This document shows, in pieces, positions 5,073-5,180 of a stretch of DNA of 5,180 bases; position 1 is the first letter of the stretch; every line of letters starts with the position of its first letter. The notes under the pieces are model-generated. The model was not told the DNA's origin, searched no databases, and saw only the letters and a program-made list of their open reading frames with translations. The DNA is taken from the NCBI GenBank assembly GCA_023144585.1, contig JAGLFI010000095.1:1-5180 (forward strand), in the 5' to 3' direction. The position numbers and the translations under genes are program-made. The stretch is from Desulfobacula sp. GTDB lineage: Bacteria > Desulfobacterota > Desulfobacteria > Desulfobacterales > Desulfobacteraceae.

Positions 5073-5180
5073 TTAAAAATTTTTGCCTCTTATAAAACTG
5101 TTTAATATTTTGCTTTGAGAATTAAACAACTCCTCTTTTGATCCCTCAAATCTAATTATCCCCTCATCCAGCAAGGCAAT
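5073..5180 (-). CDS. mlaF: C-terminal end of an ABC-transporter ATPase, MlaF-like (cut by window edge)
   Basis: On the minus strand an open frame runs in from the right edge for 35 codons to a TAA at 5073-5075. The visible residues IALLDEGIIRFEGSKEELFN followed by a tail ending FIRGKNF match the C-terminus of MlaF-type ATPases. In these, a strand-turn unit (xxLxxGxIxxEGxxEEL) after the H-loop is followed by a short helix ending FIxG. The Walker motifs lie outside the window. MlaF would be the cytoplasmic ATPase driving phospholipid transport with MlaE and MlaD. The position directly before mlaD supports the call. The fragment is short, so the identity rests on the motif plus context. Confidence 0.8.
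   Translation of the reverse strand: MALLDEGIIRFEGSKEELFNSQSKILNSFIRGKNF

Overview
The window looks like chromosomal DNA from an AT-rich, Gram-negative, anaerobic sulfate reducer, probably Desulfobacterota and perhaps Desulfobacterales. Three signals support this: a textbook 105-residue DsrC, a siroheme-decarboxylase-like protein of the alternative heme pathway, and an AsrA/AsrB-like (sulfhydrogenase beta/gamma-like) iron-sulfur and flavin pair. The opposite strand carries an Mla outer-membrane lipid-transport cluster, which implies a two-membrane envelope. The genus cannot be fixed from the sequence.

Bases 1-1850 (+) hold a two-gene unit. The first gene is a 4Fe-4S dicluster protein cut by the left edge. 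The second is an FAD/NAD(P)-binding oxidoreductase with a C-terminal [2Fe-2S] motif. Together they look like a cytoplasmic NAD(P)H-linked electron-transfer module. A weak hairpin overlaps the end of the second gene. Bases 1851-1975 contain a strong sigma70-like promoter, a leader with a small hairpin and a good ribosome binding site. Bases 1976-2293 encode DsrC, the sulfur carrier of dissimilatory sulfite reduction, closed by a strong intrinsic terminator.

Bases 2388-3649 (+) hold an AsnC-fold protein best read as siroheme decarboxylase subunit AhbA. It overlaps by 4 nt a nitrilase-superfamily amidohydrolase with an intact Glu-Lys-Cys triad. The substrate of the hydrolase is unknown. The pairing is the least explained part of the window, because its partners concern siroheme and sulfite-reductase chemistry.

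Bases 3671-5180 (-) converge on that unit. Read in their own direction they are the tail of mlaF (ATPase, cut by the right edge), mlaD (MCE protein) and mlaA (outer-membrane lipid-transport component). MlaA here has a signal peptide but no visible lipobox cysteine, and it has a very acidic stretch before the conserved domain. No gene-free stretch exceeds 125 bases. I found no RNA genes, insertion sequences, CRISPR arrays or phage genes. The window is mostly ordinary core metabolism; the points worth following are the gene neighbourhoods and a few unusual residues.
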